NCBI GenBank assembly: GCA_024742285.1
Contig: JANSYR010000007.1
Span: forward strand, 62,001 to 126,000
Direction: 5' to 3'
Length of the DNA: 64,000 nt
Origin: a bacterium
GTDB taxonomy: Bacteria; Myxococcota_A; UBA9160; UBA4427
Below are positions 1 to 7,328 of this stretch, piece by piece. A program made the translations under genes and the position numbers. A model generated the notes under the pieces. It saw only the letters and a program-made list of their open reading frames with translations. It searched no databases and was not told the DNA's origin. Position 1 is the first letter of the stretch, and each line of letters begins with the position of its first letter.

Positions 1-1
1 C

Positions 2-76
2 GGCGTGCCGCTCTCTGCGCGTGCCGTGCGCTACGGCTACGCGGGAAGCGAAGAAGTCGAACGCGTGCTCCCCTGA
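2..76 (+). CDS. C-terminal end of an unidentified protein (partial)
   Basis: An open frame enters from the left edge and ends at TGA 74-76, coding about 24 residues (GVPLSARAVRYGYAGSEEVE then RVLP). Codon third positions are mostly G or C, like the real genes around it, and it lies on the same strand as the following thiolase. The fragment is too short to assign to a family. It could be a chance frame, so confidence is low. Confidence 0.35.
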   Translation, partial: GVPLSARAVRYGYAGSEEVERVLP

Positions 77-275
77 ACACACGGGCGCGCGTGACCGGAA
101 CGCCGAGAACCCCGAGTTCTTCCGCGTAGTTGGCCGCCCTCCCGTCGGTCCCTTACCGTCTTCGCGCGCTGCGGCTCGTGCCGCGGCGAACCGACCCTGC
201 GCCGCACCCGGCCGACCGGCCCAGCCGCGCCCTTCCCCACCGGACCGCCCCGCGGTCCCATCCAGGAGTCCTCCC

Positions 276-1454
276 ATGCGTGAAGTCGTGATCGTCCAGG
301 CTGCCCGTACCCCCCTCGGCAAGCGGAAGGGCCAGATGGCCGCTGCGCACTCGATCGACATGCTCGGTGCCGTCCAACAGGCCGTGATCGATCGCGCCGG
401 GATCGACGCCAAGGAAGTCGGCCAGGTCGTCGGTGGCTGCGTCGGTCAGGTCGGCATGCAGACGATGAACGTCGCGCGCAATGCCTGGCTCGCGAAGGGC
501 CTGCCGATCGAGACGCCCGCGACGACCGTCGATACCCAGTGCGGCTCCTCCCAGCAGGCGACGAACCTCGCCTACGCCCTCGTCGCGTCGGGCGTCGTGG
601 ACGTCGCGATGGGCTGCGGGGTCGAGGCGATGACGCAGATCCCGATGGGCTCGACGATCCCGAAGGAGCCCTCGGTCGGCGCGCCGGTCAACAAGAACTA
701 CTGGGCGCACCACGAGTTCACGAGCCAGTTCGAGGGCGCGGAGCGGATCGCCAAGAAGTACGGCATCACGCGCGAAGACACCGACGCCTTCGGCAAGCGC
801 TCCCAGGACCTCGCCAAGGCGGCCTGGGAGGCCGGCGCCTTCGATTCGCAGATCGTGCCCTTCGAGGCCCCGATCGGCTTCGACGAGAACGGCAAGCCTA
901 CCGAGGAAACCGAGCTCGTGACCCGCGACGGCGGTCTCCGCGACACGACCCTCGAGGGCCTCGCCCAGCTCAAGACCAACACGCCCGACGGCGTGCACAC
1001 CGCGGGCTCGTCGTCGCAGATCACCGACGGCGCCGGCGCGGTCCTGCTCATGACCCGGGAACGCGCCCAGGAGCTCGGCGCGACGCCCATGGCGACGATC
1101 GTCGACACCTGCCTGGTCGGCTGTGATCCGGTGCTCATGCTCGAAGGTCCGATCCCGGCGACCCAGAAGCTCCTCGCCGACACGGGTCTCTCGATGAGCG
1201 ACATCGGCGTATGCGAGATCAACGAGGCCTTCGCGTCCGTCGTCCTCGCCTGGGCCAAGGAGCTCCAGCCCGACATGGACACGGTGAACCCGAACGGCGG
1301 CGCGATCGCCCTCGGCCACCCGCTCGGCGGCACCGGCTCGATCCTCCTGACCAAGGCCGTGCACGAGCTCGAGCGCTCCGGCAAGGAGCATGCCCTCGTC
1401 TCGATGTGCTGCGGCGGCGGCATCGGCACCGGCACGATCATCCGCCGGGGCTGA
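276..1454 (+). CDS. Acetyl-CoA C-acetyltransferase / 3-ketoacyl-CoA thiolase
   Basis: A 392-residue thiolase, the normal family length. It cleaves 3-ketoacyl-CoA with CoA, or condenses two acyl-CoAs. The nucleophile is Cys89 in DTQCGSSQQATN; the histidine box NPNGGAIALGHPLGGTG and the C-terminal CCGGGIGTG with the second catalytic Cys are intact. The ATG at 276 is chosen because AGGAG lies 7 nt upstream and family similarity begins at MREVVIVQAARTPLGK; in-frame codons further upstream encode low-complexity residues. The sequence resembles the thiolases of fatty-acid and steroid side-chain degradation, but substrate cannot be read from sequence. It stands alone, closed by a strong terminator at 1492-1526. 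Confidence 0.93.
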   Translation: MREVVIVQAARTPLGKRKGQMAAAHSIDMLGAVQQAVIDRAGIDAKEVGQVVGGCVGQVGMQTMNVARNAWLAKGLPIETPATTVDTQCGSSQQATNLAYALVASGVVDVAMGCGVEAMTQIPMGSTIPKEPSVGAPVNKNYWAHHEFTSQFEGAERIAKKYGITREDTDAFGKRSQDLAKAAWEAGAFDSQIVPFEAPIGFDENGKPTEETELVTRDGGLRDTTLEGLAQLKTNTPDGVHTAGSSSQITDGAGAVLLMTRERAQELGATPMATIVDTCLVGCDPVLMLEGPIPATQKLLADTGLSMSDIGVCEINEAFASVVLAWAKELQPDMDTVNPNGGAIALGHPLGGTGSILLTKAVHELERSGKEHALVSMCCGGGIGTGTIIRRG

Positions 1455-1491
1455 TCCACACGCGGCGCCCCGGCGCCGTCTCGTCCCAGGG

Positions 1492-1526
1492 AACGGGGGA
1501 ACGGTCGTGTACCGTTCCCCCGTTTT
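1492..1526 (+). terminator. Rho-independent terminator after the thiolase gene
   Basis: Perfect 14-bp inverted repeat: arms 1492-1505 (AACGGGGGAACGGT) and 1511-1524, loop CGTGT, with TTTT then CTCTTC after it. It lies 38 nt after the thiolase stop and upstream of the next gene's ribosome binding site, so it separates the two same-strand genes. Confidence 0.85.
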
Positions 1527-1564
1527 CTCTTCGCGCTCGTGTCGTCGGAGGCGCAGGAGGGCTC

Positions 1565-2533
1565 GTGGAGATTCTCGACGTCGACCTGATCGGCTTCGAA
1601 CGCGGCGACGGCGCGCGGCGACGGGCCGTCGTCGACGGCGTTCGCCGAAGCCTCGAGACCGGCTTCGTCTACCTGCGCCACGACCTCGACGAAGAGGAGC
1701 TCACGGCGGCCTACGCGAAGCTCGCGACCTTCTTCGCGCTGCCCGACGAAGCCAAGGCGAGCAGCACCGCCCCGGGCTCCCGCGGCCAACGCGGCTACAC
1801 CGGACGCCTCGTCGAGATCGCCCACGGCCGGCGGACCGCCGATTGGAAGGAGCACCTCAACTGGGGCGAGACCGCGCCTCCCGACTCGAGCCTCGGCGCA
1901 CGCTTCCCCGATCAGTATCTCGAGCCGATCTTCCCGGAAGCCGACGTGCCCGGGATCAGCGCGCTCCTCATGTCCTTCCATCGCCGCGTCGCCGAGCTCC
2001 AGCGCCGATTCCTGCGGATCGTGGCCGAGGGGCTCGGCGCACCCGCGGCCTTCTTCGACGCCATGACCGAGCACGGCGTCCATCTGACCCGCGCCATCCA
2101 CTACCCCGCGATGGCCGAAGCCCCCGCCGCGGACGCCGCGCCCGGCGAGCCCCACGTCTGGGCCGCCGAACACGGGGACATCAACCTCGTGACGGCGCTC
2201 CCGCGCGCGACGGCGAAGGGGCTCCAGGTGAAGACCGACGGGGGCTGGATCGACGTCGAGCCGCCGCCCGGTCACGCCGTGTTGAACAGCGGCATGATGC
2301 TCGAGCGCATCTCGAACGGCGTCCTTCCCACCGGCCTCCACCGCGTCGTCGCAGAGCCCGACCAGAGAGGCGACCGCCTCGCGGTCGTCCAGTTCTGCCA
2401 CCCGACCCCGGACACGATCCTCGCCCCGATGCCGAGCTGCGTCTCCGCGGACCGGCCCGCGCGAGCCGAACCGATCACCGCCGCCGACTGGCTCGCCCAG
2501 GTCCTGGCGGACATCGGCCTGAACGACGCCTAG
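1565..2533 (+). CDS. Isopenicillin N synthase-like 2-oxoglutarate/Fe(II) dioxygenase
   Basis: 322 residues. The N-terminal half matches the DIOX_N segment of this superfamily (GFVYLRHDLDEEELTAAYAK, FFALPDEAK, RGQRGYTG). The Fe(II) ligands are the His and Asp of AAEHGDINLVTAL and the His of GLHRVV in the double-stranded beta-helix core; the Arg of RLAVVQF probably binds the 2-oxoglutarate carboxylate, without the classical RxS serine. The GTG at 1565 is the start because AGGAGG at 1555-1560 precedes it and similarity begins there. Such bacterial enzymes hydroxylate or desaturate small molecules; the substrate is unknown. Neighbouring genes do not suggest one. Confidence 0.82.
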   Translation: MEILDVDLIGFERGDGARRRAVVDGVRRSLETGFVYLRHDLDEEELTAAYAKLATFFALPDEAKASSTAPGSRGQRGYTGRLVEIAHGRRTADWKEHLNWGETAPPDSSLGARFPDQYLEPIFPEADVPGISALLMSFHRRVAELQRRFLRIVAEGLGAPAAFFDAMTEHGVHLTRAIHYPAMAEAPAADAAPGEPHVWAAEHGDINLVTALPRATAKGLQVKTDGGWIDVEPPPGHAVLNSGMMLERISNGVLPTGLHRVVAEPDQRGDRLAVVQFCHPTPDTILAPMPSCVSADRPARAEPITAADWLAQVLADIGLNDA

Positions 2534-2541
2534 CTGAGCGC

Positions 2542-2610
2542 GGCGAGCGCCCGCAGCCGGCGGACCCGCCGAAGCACCAACCCGGCGAGCGCCCGCAGCC
2601 GGCGGATCAG
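2542..2610. repeat. 42-bp direct repeat, 1.6 copies, at the 3' end of the SDR gene
   Basis: A 42-bp unit starting GGCGAGCGCCCGCAGCCGG occupies 2542-2583, and its first 27 bp recur at 2584-2610, reaching the stop codon of the minus-strand SDR gene (2607-2609). The core GAGCGCCCGCAGG-GGA also occurs in the tandem repeat beside polA (38145-38246) and, degenerate, at 48559-48586. All three lie beside the 3' end of a minus-strand gene. Confidence 0.6.
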
Positions 2611-3338
2611 AAGTCCTCGCGATCCGGCCGCAGGTCGATCTCGAGGGACCAGGCGCTCGGGGGCTGCGAGTGGAGCATCCAGTAGGCCTCGGCGATGTCG
2701 TCGGGCTGCATCATGCCGCCCGCCCCGAGGTGGTCCTTGATCCCCGGGAAGCGGGTGTTCACGATCTCGCCGTCGATGATCCCGTCGATCACCACGTGGC
2801 CCACGTGGATCCCCTGCTTGCCGAAGTCCCGGGCGAAGCCCTGCACGACCATCCGCAGCGCGGCCTTGCCGCTGGCGAACGCCACGAAGGGAGGCTTGCC
2901 GCGCATCGACGCGGTCGCGCCCGTGTAGAGGAGCGAGCCGCCCCCGTTCGGGACCATCCGGCGCGCGGCCTCCTGACCCACGAGGAAGCCACCGAAGCAG
3001 CAGACCCGCCACAGATCCTCGAAGAATCGGGGCTCGATCTCGAGGGTCGGAACCGGCAGGTTGTTGCCCGCGTTGTAGACGACGACGCGCGGAACACCGC
3101 CCAGACGCTCGGCCTCGTCGAAGTAGTGCTTCACGCCTTCCACGACCGTGGTGTCGCCGACGACGGCACTCGCTTCGTGTCCGAGGGCGCGAATGGATTC
3201 CGCGACCCCCTCGAGGTTCTCGCGAGTCCGCCCGCAGACGAGGACGTGGAAGCCCTCGCGAGCGAAGCGCCTCGCCACCGCGGCGCCGACCCCGTTCTCT
3301 GCCCCGACGCCGATCACCAGCGCGATCTCGTTCGCCAT
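2607..3338 (-). CDS. SDR-family protein with Phe in place of the catalytic Tyr
   Basis: 243 residues with a Rossmann fold of the short-chain dehydrogenase/reductase type. The dinucleotide motif is modified (GVGAENGVGAAVA instead of TGxxxGxG) and the NNAG-like motif reads VYNAGNN. At the YxxxK position it has Phe154-ALA-Ser-Gly-Lys158 (FASGK), and no Ser sits at the usual 13-residue spacing. Canonical carbonyl/alcohol redox chemistry is therefore doubtful, although the cofactor may still bind. The ATG at 3338 has AGGAGGGG just upstream. It lies 34 nt after the VOC-protein gene and is probably co-transcribed with it. Confidence 0.85.
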   Translation of the reverse strand: MANEIALVIGVGAENGVGAAVARRFAREGFHVLVCGRTRENLEGVAESIRALGHEASAVVGDTTVVEGVKHYFDEAERLGGVPRVVVYNAGNNLPVPTLEIEPRFFEDLWRVCCFGGFLVGQEAARRMVPNGGGSLLYTGATASMRGKPPFVAFASGKAALRMVVQGFARDFGKQGIHVGHVVIDGIIDGEIVNTRFPGIKDHLGAGGMMQPDDIAEAYWMLHSQPPSAWSLEIDLRPDREDF

Positions 3339-3372
3339 GCTCCCCTCCTTCACGGCTCCGACCGAGCCTCGC

Positions 3373-4116
3373 TCAGACCAGACGGAAATCGACCCCCGCG
3401 AGCGGGATCGTCTCGCCGGCGCGCGCGCGATCCGTCGCGTGCAGGTCGATCCGCACGAGCCCTTCGAGCTCTCCGTCGCCCGCCGCCTGGAACTCGACCG
3501 AGCCCTGATCGAGATCGATGCGCCGGATCGCGCCCTCGGCGACCACCTCGCGATCGAGGACCTCGCCCCAGCGCGCCGCGAGCTTCCCGGGATCCGGGCT
3601 GCGCAGCGCGATTCCGACGAGTCCATCCACGACGTCCTGGCGGACGAACTCGCGCCAGTCGGGCCCCGCACCGGCCCAGGAGGTCGTCGGCTGCGGATTG
3701 TCGAAGGAGATCATCATCCCGCCCGTGTCGCTCGGATGGAGATGGATCCCCTCCCACGAATCGCCCTCGGCGGGCTCCTCGGTCTTCAGCTCGAACGCCA
3801 CGCGGAGGCCGAGTCCTTCGATCCGCTTCCGCCAGGGCGCGAGGTCGTGGGTCTGGAGGATCACCATGTAGCCGCCGTCGCCGCCCTGACGGTCGAGGTG
3901 GCGACCGCCGGGGGTGTTCGCGCGGGTGGGCGCCAGGATCTCGATGAAGGTCGTGCCCATCGGGAGCACGACGTTCTCGAGGCCCCAGAGATCGACGCCG
4001 GGGTCACGGAACGCGACCTCCAGCCCCAGCGCGTCGTGAAATGCCTTCTCGGTCGCCGGCATGTCCCGCACGATGAGCGTGATCTGCAGCAGCTCGAGTC
4101 TTCCGGTCGCGCCCAT
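3373..4116 (-). CDS. VOC-superfamily (glyoxalase/dioxygenase-like) protein
   Basis: 247 residues forming two vicinal-oxygen-chelate beta-alpha-beta-beta-beta modules (about 5-130 and 140-245). The first opens with LLQITLIVRDMPATEKAFHD, the typical VOC start; the second contains VDGLVGIALRSPDP. Members bind a divalent metal through His/Glu residues and act as glyoxalases, extradiol dioxygenases, epimerases or binding proteins. No specific subfamily is evident here. Shine-Dalgarno-like GGAAGGGGAC precedes the ATG. It is the first gene of a two-gene unit with the SDR and is divergent from the crotonase. Confidence 0.8.
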   Translation of the reverse strand: MGATGRLELLQITLIVRDMPATEKAFHDALGLEVAFRDPGVDLWGLENVVLPMGTTFIEILAPTRANTPGGRHLDRQGGDGGYMVILQTHDLAPWRKRIEGLGLRVAFELKTEEPAEGDSWEGIHLHPSDTGGMMISFDNPQPTTSWAGAGPDWREFVRQDVVDGLVGIALRSPDPGKLAARWGEVLDREVVAEGAIRRIDLDQGSVEFQAAGDGELEGLVRIDLHATDRARAGETIPLAGVDFRLV

Positions 4117-4195
4117 GCCGTCCCCTTCCGCGCAGCCACCGCACGCGAGCTAACGTCGGCCTCGATTGATAGCCCACCCATCACAGGTAGCGCCG

Positions 4196-4990
4196 ATGAG
4201 CCAGCCCATTGGATCGACCGTCCTCTACGAAGTCGAAGACGCGATCGCCACGATCACGATGAATCGCCCGGAAGCGCGCAACGCGCTCTCGATGGCGCTC
4301 CAGCGCGACCTTTCGGCCGCGCTCGCTCGAGCCGATGCGGACGATGCGGTTCGGGTCGTCATCCTGACCGGCGCGGGCAAGGCCTTCACCGCCGGCGTCG
4401 ACCTGAAGGAGTTCGGGCAGATCGGGGGCCAGACCGAGGGCGACGCCGACGGCGAGCGCCCGGACATCTGGCAGGCGATCGAGGCCTGTACCAAGCCGAT
4501 CATCGGCGCCGTGAACGGCCCGGCGATCACCGGCGGCTTCGAGGTCGCCCTCGCCTGCGACGTGCTGGTCGCCGGACGGAGCGCGCGCTTCGCCGACACC
4601 CACGGTCGCGTCGGCGTCCTGCCCGGAGCCGGCCTCTCCCAGCGACTCTCCCGGGCGATCGGAATCTACCGCGCCAAGTATCTCTCGCTGACGGGCAACT
4701 TCCTCGATGGCCAGACCGCCTTCGACTGGGGCCTCGTGAGTCACGTGGTCGACGACGACACGCTCATGGAGACCGCCGGGCAGATCGCCCGCGACATGCT
4801 CGGGCTACAACCGCACATGCTTCCGGCCATGAAGAAGGTGATCGACGACGGCTTCGCGATGACCTTCGGCGACGCGATGCCGATGGAGTCCGAGCGGTCC
4901 CGGGCGCAGATCCGCGAGGCGGACGCCTGGCGCGGGGCGGGCGAGGCCTTCTCGGGCGTCCGCGACCGCGGCCGCGAGCAGAACGGCTAG
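4196..4990 (+). CDS. Enoyl-CoA hydratase/isomerase (crotonase) family protein
   Basis: 264 residues. The oxyanion-hole segments are clear: AGKAFTAGVDLKEF and NGPAITGGFEVALACD. Compared with mitochondrial enoyl-CoA hydratase, the first catalytic Glu is kept (GGFEVAL), but the position of the second is His (DTHGRVGVLPGAGLSQRL). A strict hydratase mechanism is therefore uncertain, and it may be an isomerase or a CoA-ester lyase. The ATG at 4196 was chosen because similarity begins at MSQPIGSTVLYEVEDAI; a weak AGGT lies 8 nt upstream. It is probably co-transcribed with the small membrane protein that starts 10 nt downstream. Confidence 0.88.
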   Translation: MSQPIGSTVLYEVEDAIATITMNRPEARNALSMALQRDLSAALARADADDAVRVVILTGAGKAFTAGVDLKEFGQIGGQTEGDADGERPDIWQAIEACTKPIIGAVNGPAITGGFEVALACDVLVAGRSARFADTHGRVGVLPGAGLSQRLSRAIGIYRAKYLSLTGNFLDGQTAFDWGLVSHVVDDDTLMETAGQIARDMLGLQPHMLPAMKKVIDDGFAMTFGDAMPMESERSRAQIREADAWRGAGEAFSGVRDRGREQNG

Positions 4991-5000
4991 AGCGCGCATC

Positions 5001-5264
5001 GTGGGCTGGCTCCGCGCGATCGTCCTCGGACTCCTCGGCCGCTTCGGCACGTCGCTGCGCTTCCCCGTGCTCTTCTTCCTGACCGCCGGCCTCTTCTCGC
5101 TGAACGTGGTCCTGCCGGACCCGGTCCCCTTCCTCGACGAGCTGATCCTCGCCCTCATGACGGCAATGCTCGCCTCCTGGAAGCGGCCACCGGCCCCTCC
5201 GCAGGACCCGACCGAGCCGATCGACGTGACCTCGCGCGTGGAACGGATCGACCCGCCCGAGTGA
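5001..5264 (+). CDS. Small inner-membrane protein, DUF6116-like
   Basis: 87 residues starting with GTG, 10 nt after the crotonase stop. Two hydrophobic segments (about residues 18-37 and 45-60) flank the motif LPDPVPFLDELILALMTAM; a Pro-rich cytoplasmic tail follows. The LLGRFxxxLRFPxLFxLT plus PDPxPFxDE pattern recalls the uncharacterised DUF6116 proteins of proteobacteria, an assignment from memory. No function is known. Spacing suggests translation from the crotonase transcript. Confidence 0.72.
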   Translation: MGWLRAIVLGLLGRFGTSLRFPVLFFLTAGLFSLNVVLPDPVPFLDELILALMTAMLASWKRPPAPPQDPTEPIDVTSRVERIDPPE

Positions 5265-5300
5265 GGCGCAGGGTTCGATCGGGATCCGGCGAGGACCGCC

Positions 5301-6422
5301 TCAGCGCCGCGGGGCGCCCGAGAGTCCCAGCAGGCCGAGCGCCATCAACAGCGCCGTCGACGGTTCGGGAATCACGGCGATCCAGGCCTGGCTCGAACCG
5401 TCGGGCGCGCGCCCGTTGCCGACGATCGTGCGGCCGTCGTCGCTGATGGCGGTCGCCTCCTCGAGGTGCCAGCCCTCGAGATCGACGAGGGCTCCGAGGA
5501 CGTCCTGAAGGCGTCGCTGCCCGTTCACCGGATCCCAGATCGTGGCCGCCGACCCGATGTCCGGGAAGCTCCCGCCGTAGCGAACGAAGCCGACCACGAC
5601 GTTGCCGTCGGCGGAAACGTCCAGCGCCTGGCCCTCCGTATCTTCGCTCGAAGTCAAGCCGAGATCCTGGATGCCGGTCGCCGCGGTCCAGCGAAAGGGC
5701 TGCGTGCCACTGAAGCCGACCGCAACGACGCCGTCCGCGGACACGCCGAGTGCTCGACCGAAGGGCGCGTCTCCGATCGCGCCCAGGTCGATCGGATTCG
5801 CCGTGCCCGCCCAGAGAGCCGGAGCGCCGGCCGTTTCGCCGACGATGATCCCGCCGTTCGCCGAGACCGCGTTCGCGGCGCCGAAGCCACTCGCGCTGCC
5901 CCCGAATCCGGGGAGTCCCTGCATCCCCGTCGCATCCGTCCAGCGGAAACCGGGCACGCCGCCCGTGATCCCGACGACGACCGATCCGTCGGCAGAGACG
6001 TCGTAGGCGCTGGTCACACCGCCGCCGAGCGCGCCGAGATCCTGGAAGCCGCTTCCCTCTTCCCAGCGCAACCCGCCGCTTCCCTCGCTTCCGCCACTCC
6101 CACGGCCGACCACGACCGTTCCGTCGTTCGAGACACCGAATGCGATCGCAGGCCCGAGCCCCTCGAGGCCCGTCTCCGCCGTCCAGCGCATCATCCGGAG
6201 TGTGCCCGCGCCGAGCCCGACCTGGGCCCGCCCGACGACGACGCTTCCGTCGCCGGAGATCCCGTCGGCGCTGATCGCCTGGAAGCCCGATTCAGGAAAG
6301 AGACCGAGACTCTCGAAAGACGCGGCGGACACCGTCGTCGCGGTCATCATGAACAGGCCGAGCAGCGGAGCGGCGATCCGTTGCCGGACTCGACCCCGTA
6401 CCGGTCGCTCGTGGTCGTCCAT
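5301..6422 (-). CDS. Exported PEP-CTERM protein with HAF-type repeats
   Basis: 373 residues. An N-terminal signal peptide (basic start, then APLLGLFMMTATTVSAAS) precedes about eight repeats of roughly 45 residues built round GVSxDGxVVVG and RWTxxTGxQDLG, matching the HAF extracellular-repeat family (a beta-propeller-like array). The C-terminus is a PEP-CTERM signal: VIPEPSTALLMALGLLGL then SGAPRR. Known PEP-CTERM proteins are processed by an exosortase and delivered to the cell surface or biofilm matrix; no exosortase gene lies in this window. The ATG at 6422 has GAGGAG 8 nt upstream. A palindrome at 6443-6459 lies in its promoter region. Confidence 0.85.
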   Translation of the reverse strand: MDDHERPVRGRVRQRIAAPLLGLFMMTATTVSAASFESLGLFPESGFQAISADGISGDGSVVVGRAQVGLGAGTLRMMRWTAETGLEGLGPAIAFGVSNDGTVVVGRGSGGSEGSGGLRWEEGSGFQDLGALGGGVTSAYDVSADGSVVVGITGGVPGFRWTDATGMQGLPGFGGSASGFGAANAVSANGGIIVGETAGAPALWAGTANPIDLGAIGDAPFGRALGVSADGVVAVGFSGTQPFRWTAATGIQDLGLTSSEDTEGQALDVSADGNVVVGFVRYGGSFPDIGSAATIWDPVNGQRRLQDVLGALVDLEGWHLEEATAISDDGRTIVGNGRAPDGSSQAWIAVIPEPSTALLMALGLLGLSGAPRR

Positions 6423-6442
6423 GATCGATTCTCCTCGTGATC

Positions 6443-6459
6443 GATCGACAGTGTCGATC
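6443..6459. promoter_or_regulatory. Putative operator upstream of the PEP-CTERM gene
   Basis: GATCGACA-G-TGTCGATC is a perfect palindrome with 8-bp arms, 21-37 nt upstream of the start codon at 6422. A single TGTCGATC half-site recurs at 6497-6504. Size and position fit a dimeric repressor or activator site. No regulator is assigned. Confidence 0.4.
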
Positions 6460-6735
6460 CGTCGATGCGCGTGCGAGGGCCTGGTCCGCGCGACGCTGTC
6501 GATCGTTCCCCGATGGGGAGCGTGGGTGCCTCGAGGCGAACGCGAGTCACCGATCAGGGAGTGGTCGCGATCGACGCACCGTGGCGAAGTTTTCCTGCAC
6601 GAACTCGCGAGGGGACGCAGGCGCTTCCCCATTCGATCGATTCGCCCGACCGCGGTCGACTGGCAGACCGGGATCGAGGGGATCCGACAGGAGCCGCGGC
6701 GAGCGCGCGGAGGGCGTGTTCGACTCCCGGTGGGG

Positions 6736-6758
6736 AAAACATGGCACGAGAAGTGCCT
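6736..6758 (-). terminator. Weak intrinsic terminator after the cupin gene
   Basis: On the minus strand, GGCAC-TTCTC-GTGCC (6743-6757) is followed by TG and TTTT (6736-6739), directly after the TAA of the cupin gene at 6760-6762. The stem is only 5-6 bp, so strength is uncertain. Confidence 0.5.
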
Positions 6759-6759
6759 G

Positions 6760-7215
6760 TTATTCGACCAGGACGTTCGGCTCGCCGTAGCCCGCCTGCT
6801 TGCAGGCCTCCAAGTAGAACGCCAGGGTGGTCGACGCATCGACGACGCTCACCACGTTGCCGTCGTCGTCGAGGTTCACGTTCGCCCCGTACATCTGGAA
6901 CCAGACGCGGGTCTCGTCCTCGATGCCCTGCAGGGTGTGGATCGAGCCGGCGGGCTCGTAGAGGAAGGATCCCGCCCGGTTCACGTAGTCGTACTCCTTG
7001 TACTTCCACGCGCCGGCGGTCGTGTAGCCGAAGACCGGACCGGTGTGCCGATGGCGGATGACCTCGTAGCCGGCCTGGAAGACGTTCTCGATGATCCAGA
7101 GGTTCTCGCCGAGCTTCACCTGCAGCACCTTGAGCTTGGCGCCTTCGCCGATGTCGACGAAGGGAAGATCATCGGCACCGATGTGGATCGAGTCGGGAAC
7201 GAGCGGGGCGGCCAT
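6760..7215 (-). CDS. Cupin protein, 2,4'-dihydroxyacetophenone dioxygenase family
   Basis: 151 residues, one cupin barrel. The metal-binding motif is RHRHTGPVFGYTTAGAW followed by SFLYEPAGSIHTL: three His residues and a Glu in the usual places. Characterised members are Fe(II) dioxygenases that cleave the C-C bond next to a carbonyl in aryl ketones, but many relatives have unknown substrates. It starts at ATG 7215 within MAAPLVPDSIHIG, preceded by AAGGAG, and is divergent from the M20 peptidase gene. Confidence 0.8.
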   Translation of the reverse strand: MAAPLVPDSIHIGADDLPFVDIGEGAKLKVLQVKLGENLWIIENVFQAGYEVIRHRHTGPVFGYTTAGAWKYKEYDYVNRAGSFLYEPAGSIHTLQGIEDETRVWFQMYGANVNLDDDGNVVSVVDASTTLAFYLEACKQAGYGEPNVLVE

Positions 7216-7268
7216 GGCGGGCTCCTTCGCGGGTGGCGCGTGTGGGTCGGTCGTGCGGGCGCGAATGG

Positions 7269-7274
7269 TATGAT
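7269..7274 (+). promoter_or_regulatory. -10-like box for the M20 peptidase gene
   Basis: TATGAT is one of few A/T-rich hexamers in this GC-rich sequence and lies 54 nt upstream of the ATG at 7329. No -35 box resembling TTGACA is visible 16-18 nt upstream, so this is a suggestion only. Confidence 0.35.
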
Positions 7275-7328
7275 GGGTGCGCCCGGGTGCGTTCAGCGTA
7301 CCACTCCCCCGGGCACCGCGAGGTCCCC

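Larger units (their letters stand above)
6423..6759. other. Intergenic region between the cupin and PEP-CTERM genes (337 nt)
   Basis: No gene seen. It holds the hairpin after the cupin gene (6736-6758), a perfect palindrome near the PEP-CTERM start (6443-6459), and a second TGTCGATC half-site at 6497-6504. Open frames crossing it are shadows without plausible starts. Confidence 0.6.

Noticed and set aside
698-2401. 567-codon antisense frame across the thiolase and dioxygenase genes
   Set aside because: It spans two unrelated, well-supported genes and the terminator between them.
2530-3012. Alternative minus-strand frame through the repeat at 2542-2610
   Set aside because: It lies in the wrong frame of the SDR gene and its end is only the translated repeat (Arg/Leu-rich).
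6742-6757. TGGCACG-N4-GTGC, close to a sigma-54 promoter on the plus strand
   Set aside because: The TTGC half is mismatched, no plus-strand gene starts downstream, and the same bases form the hairpin ending the cupin transcript.
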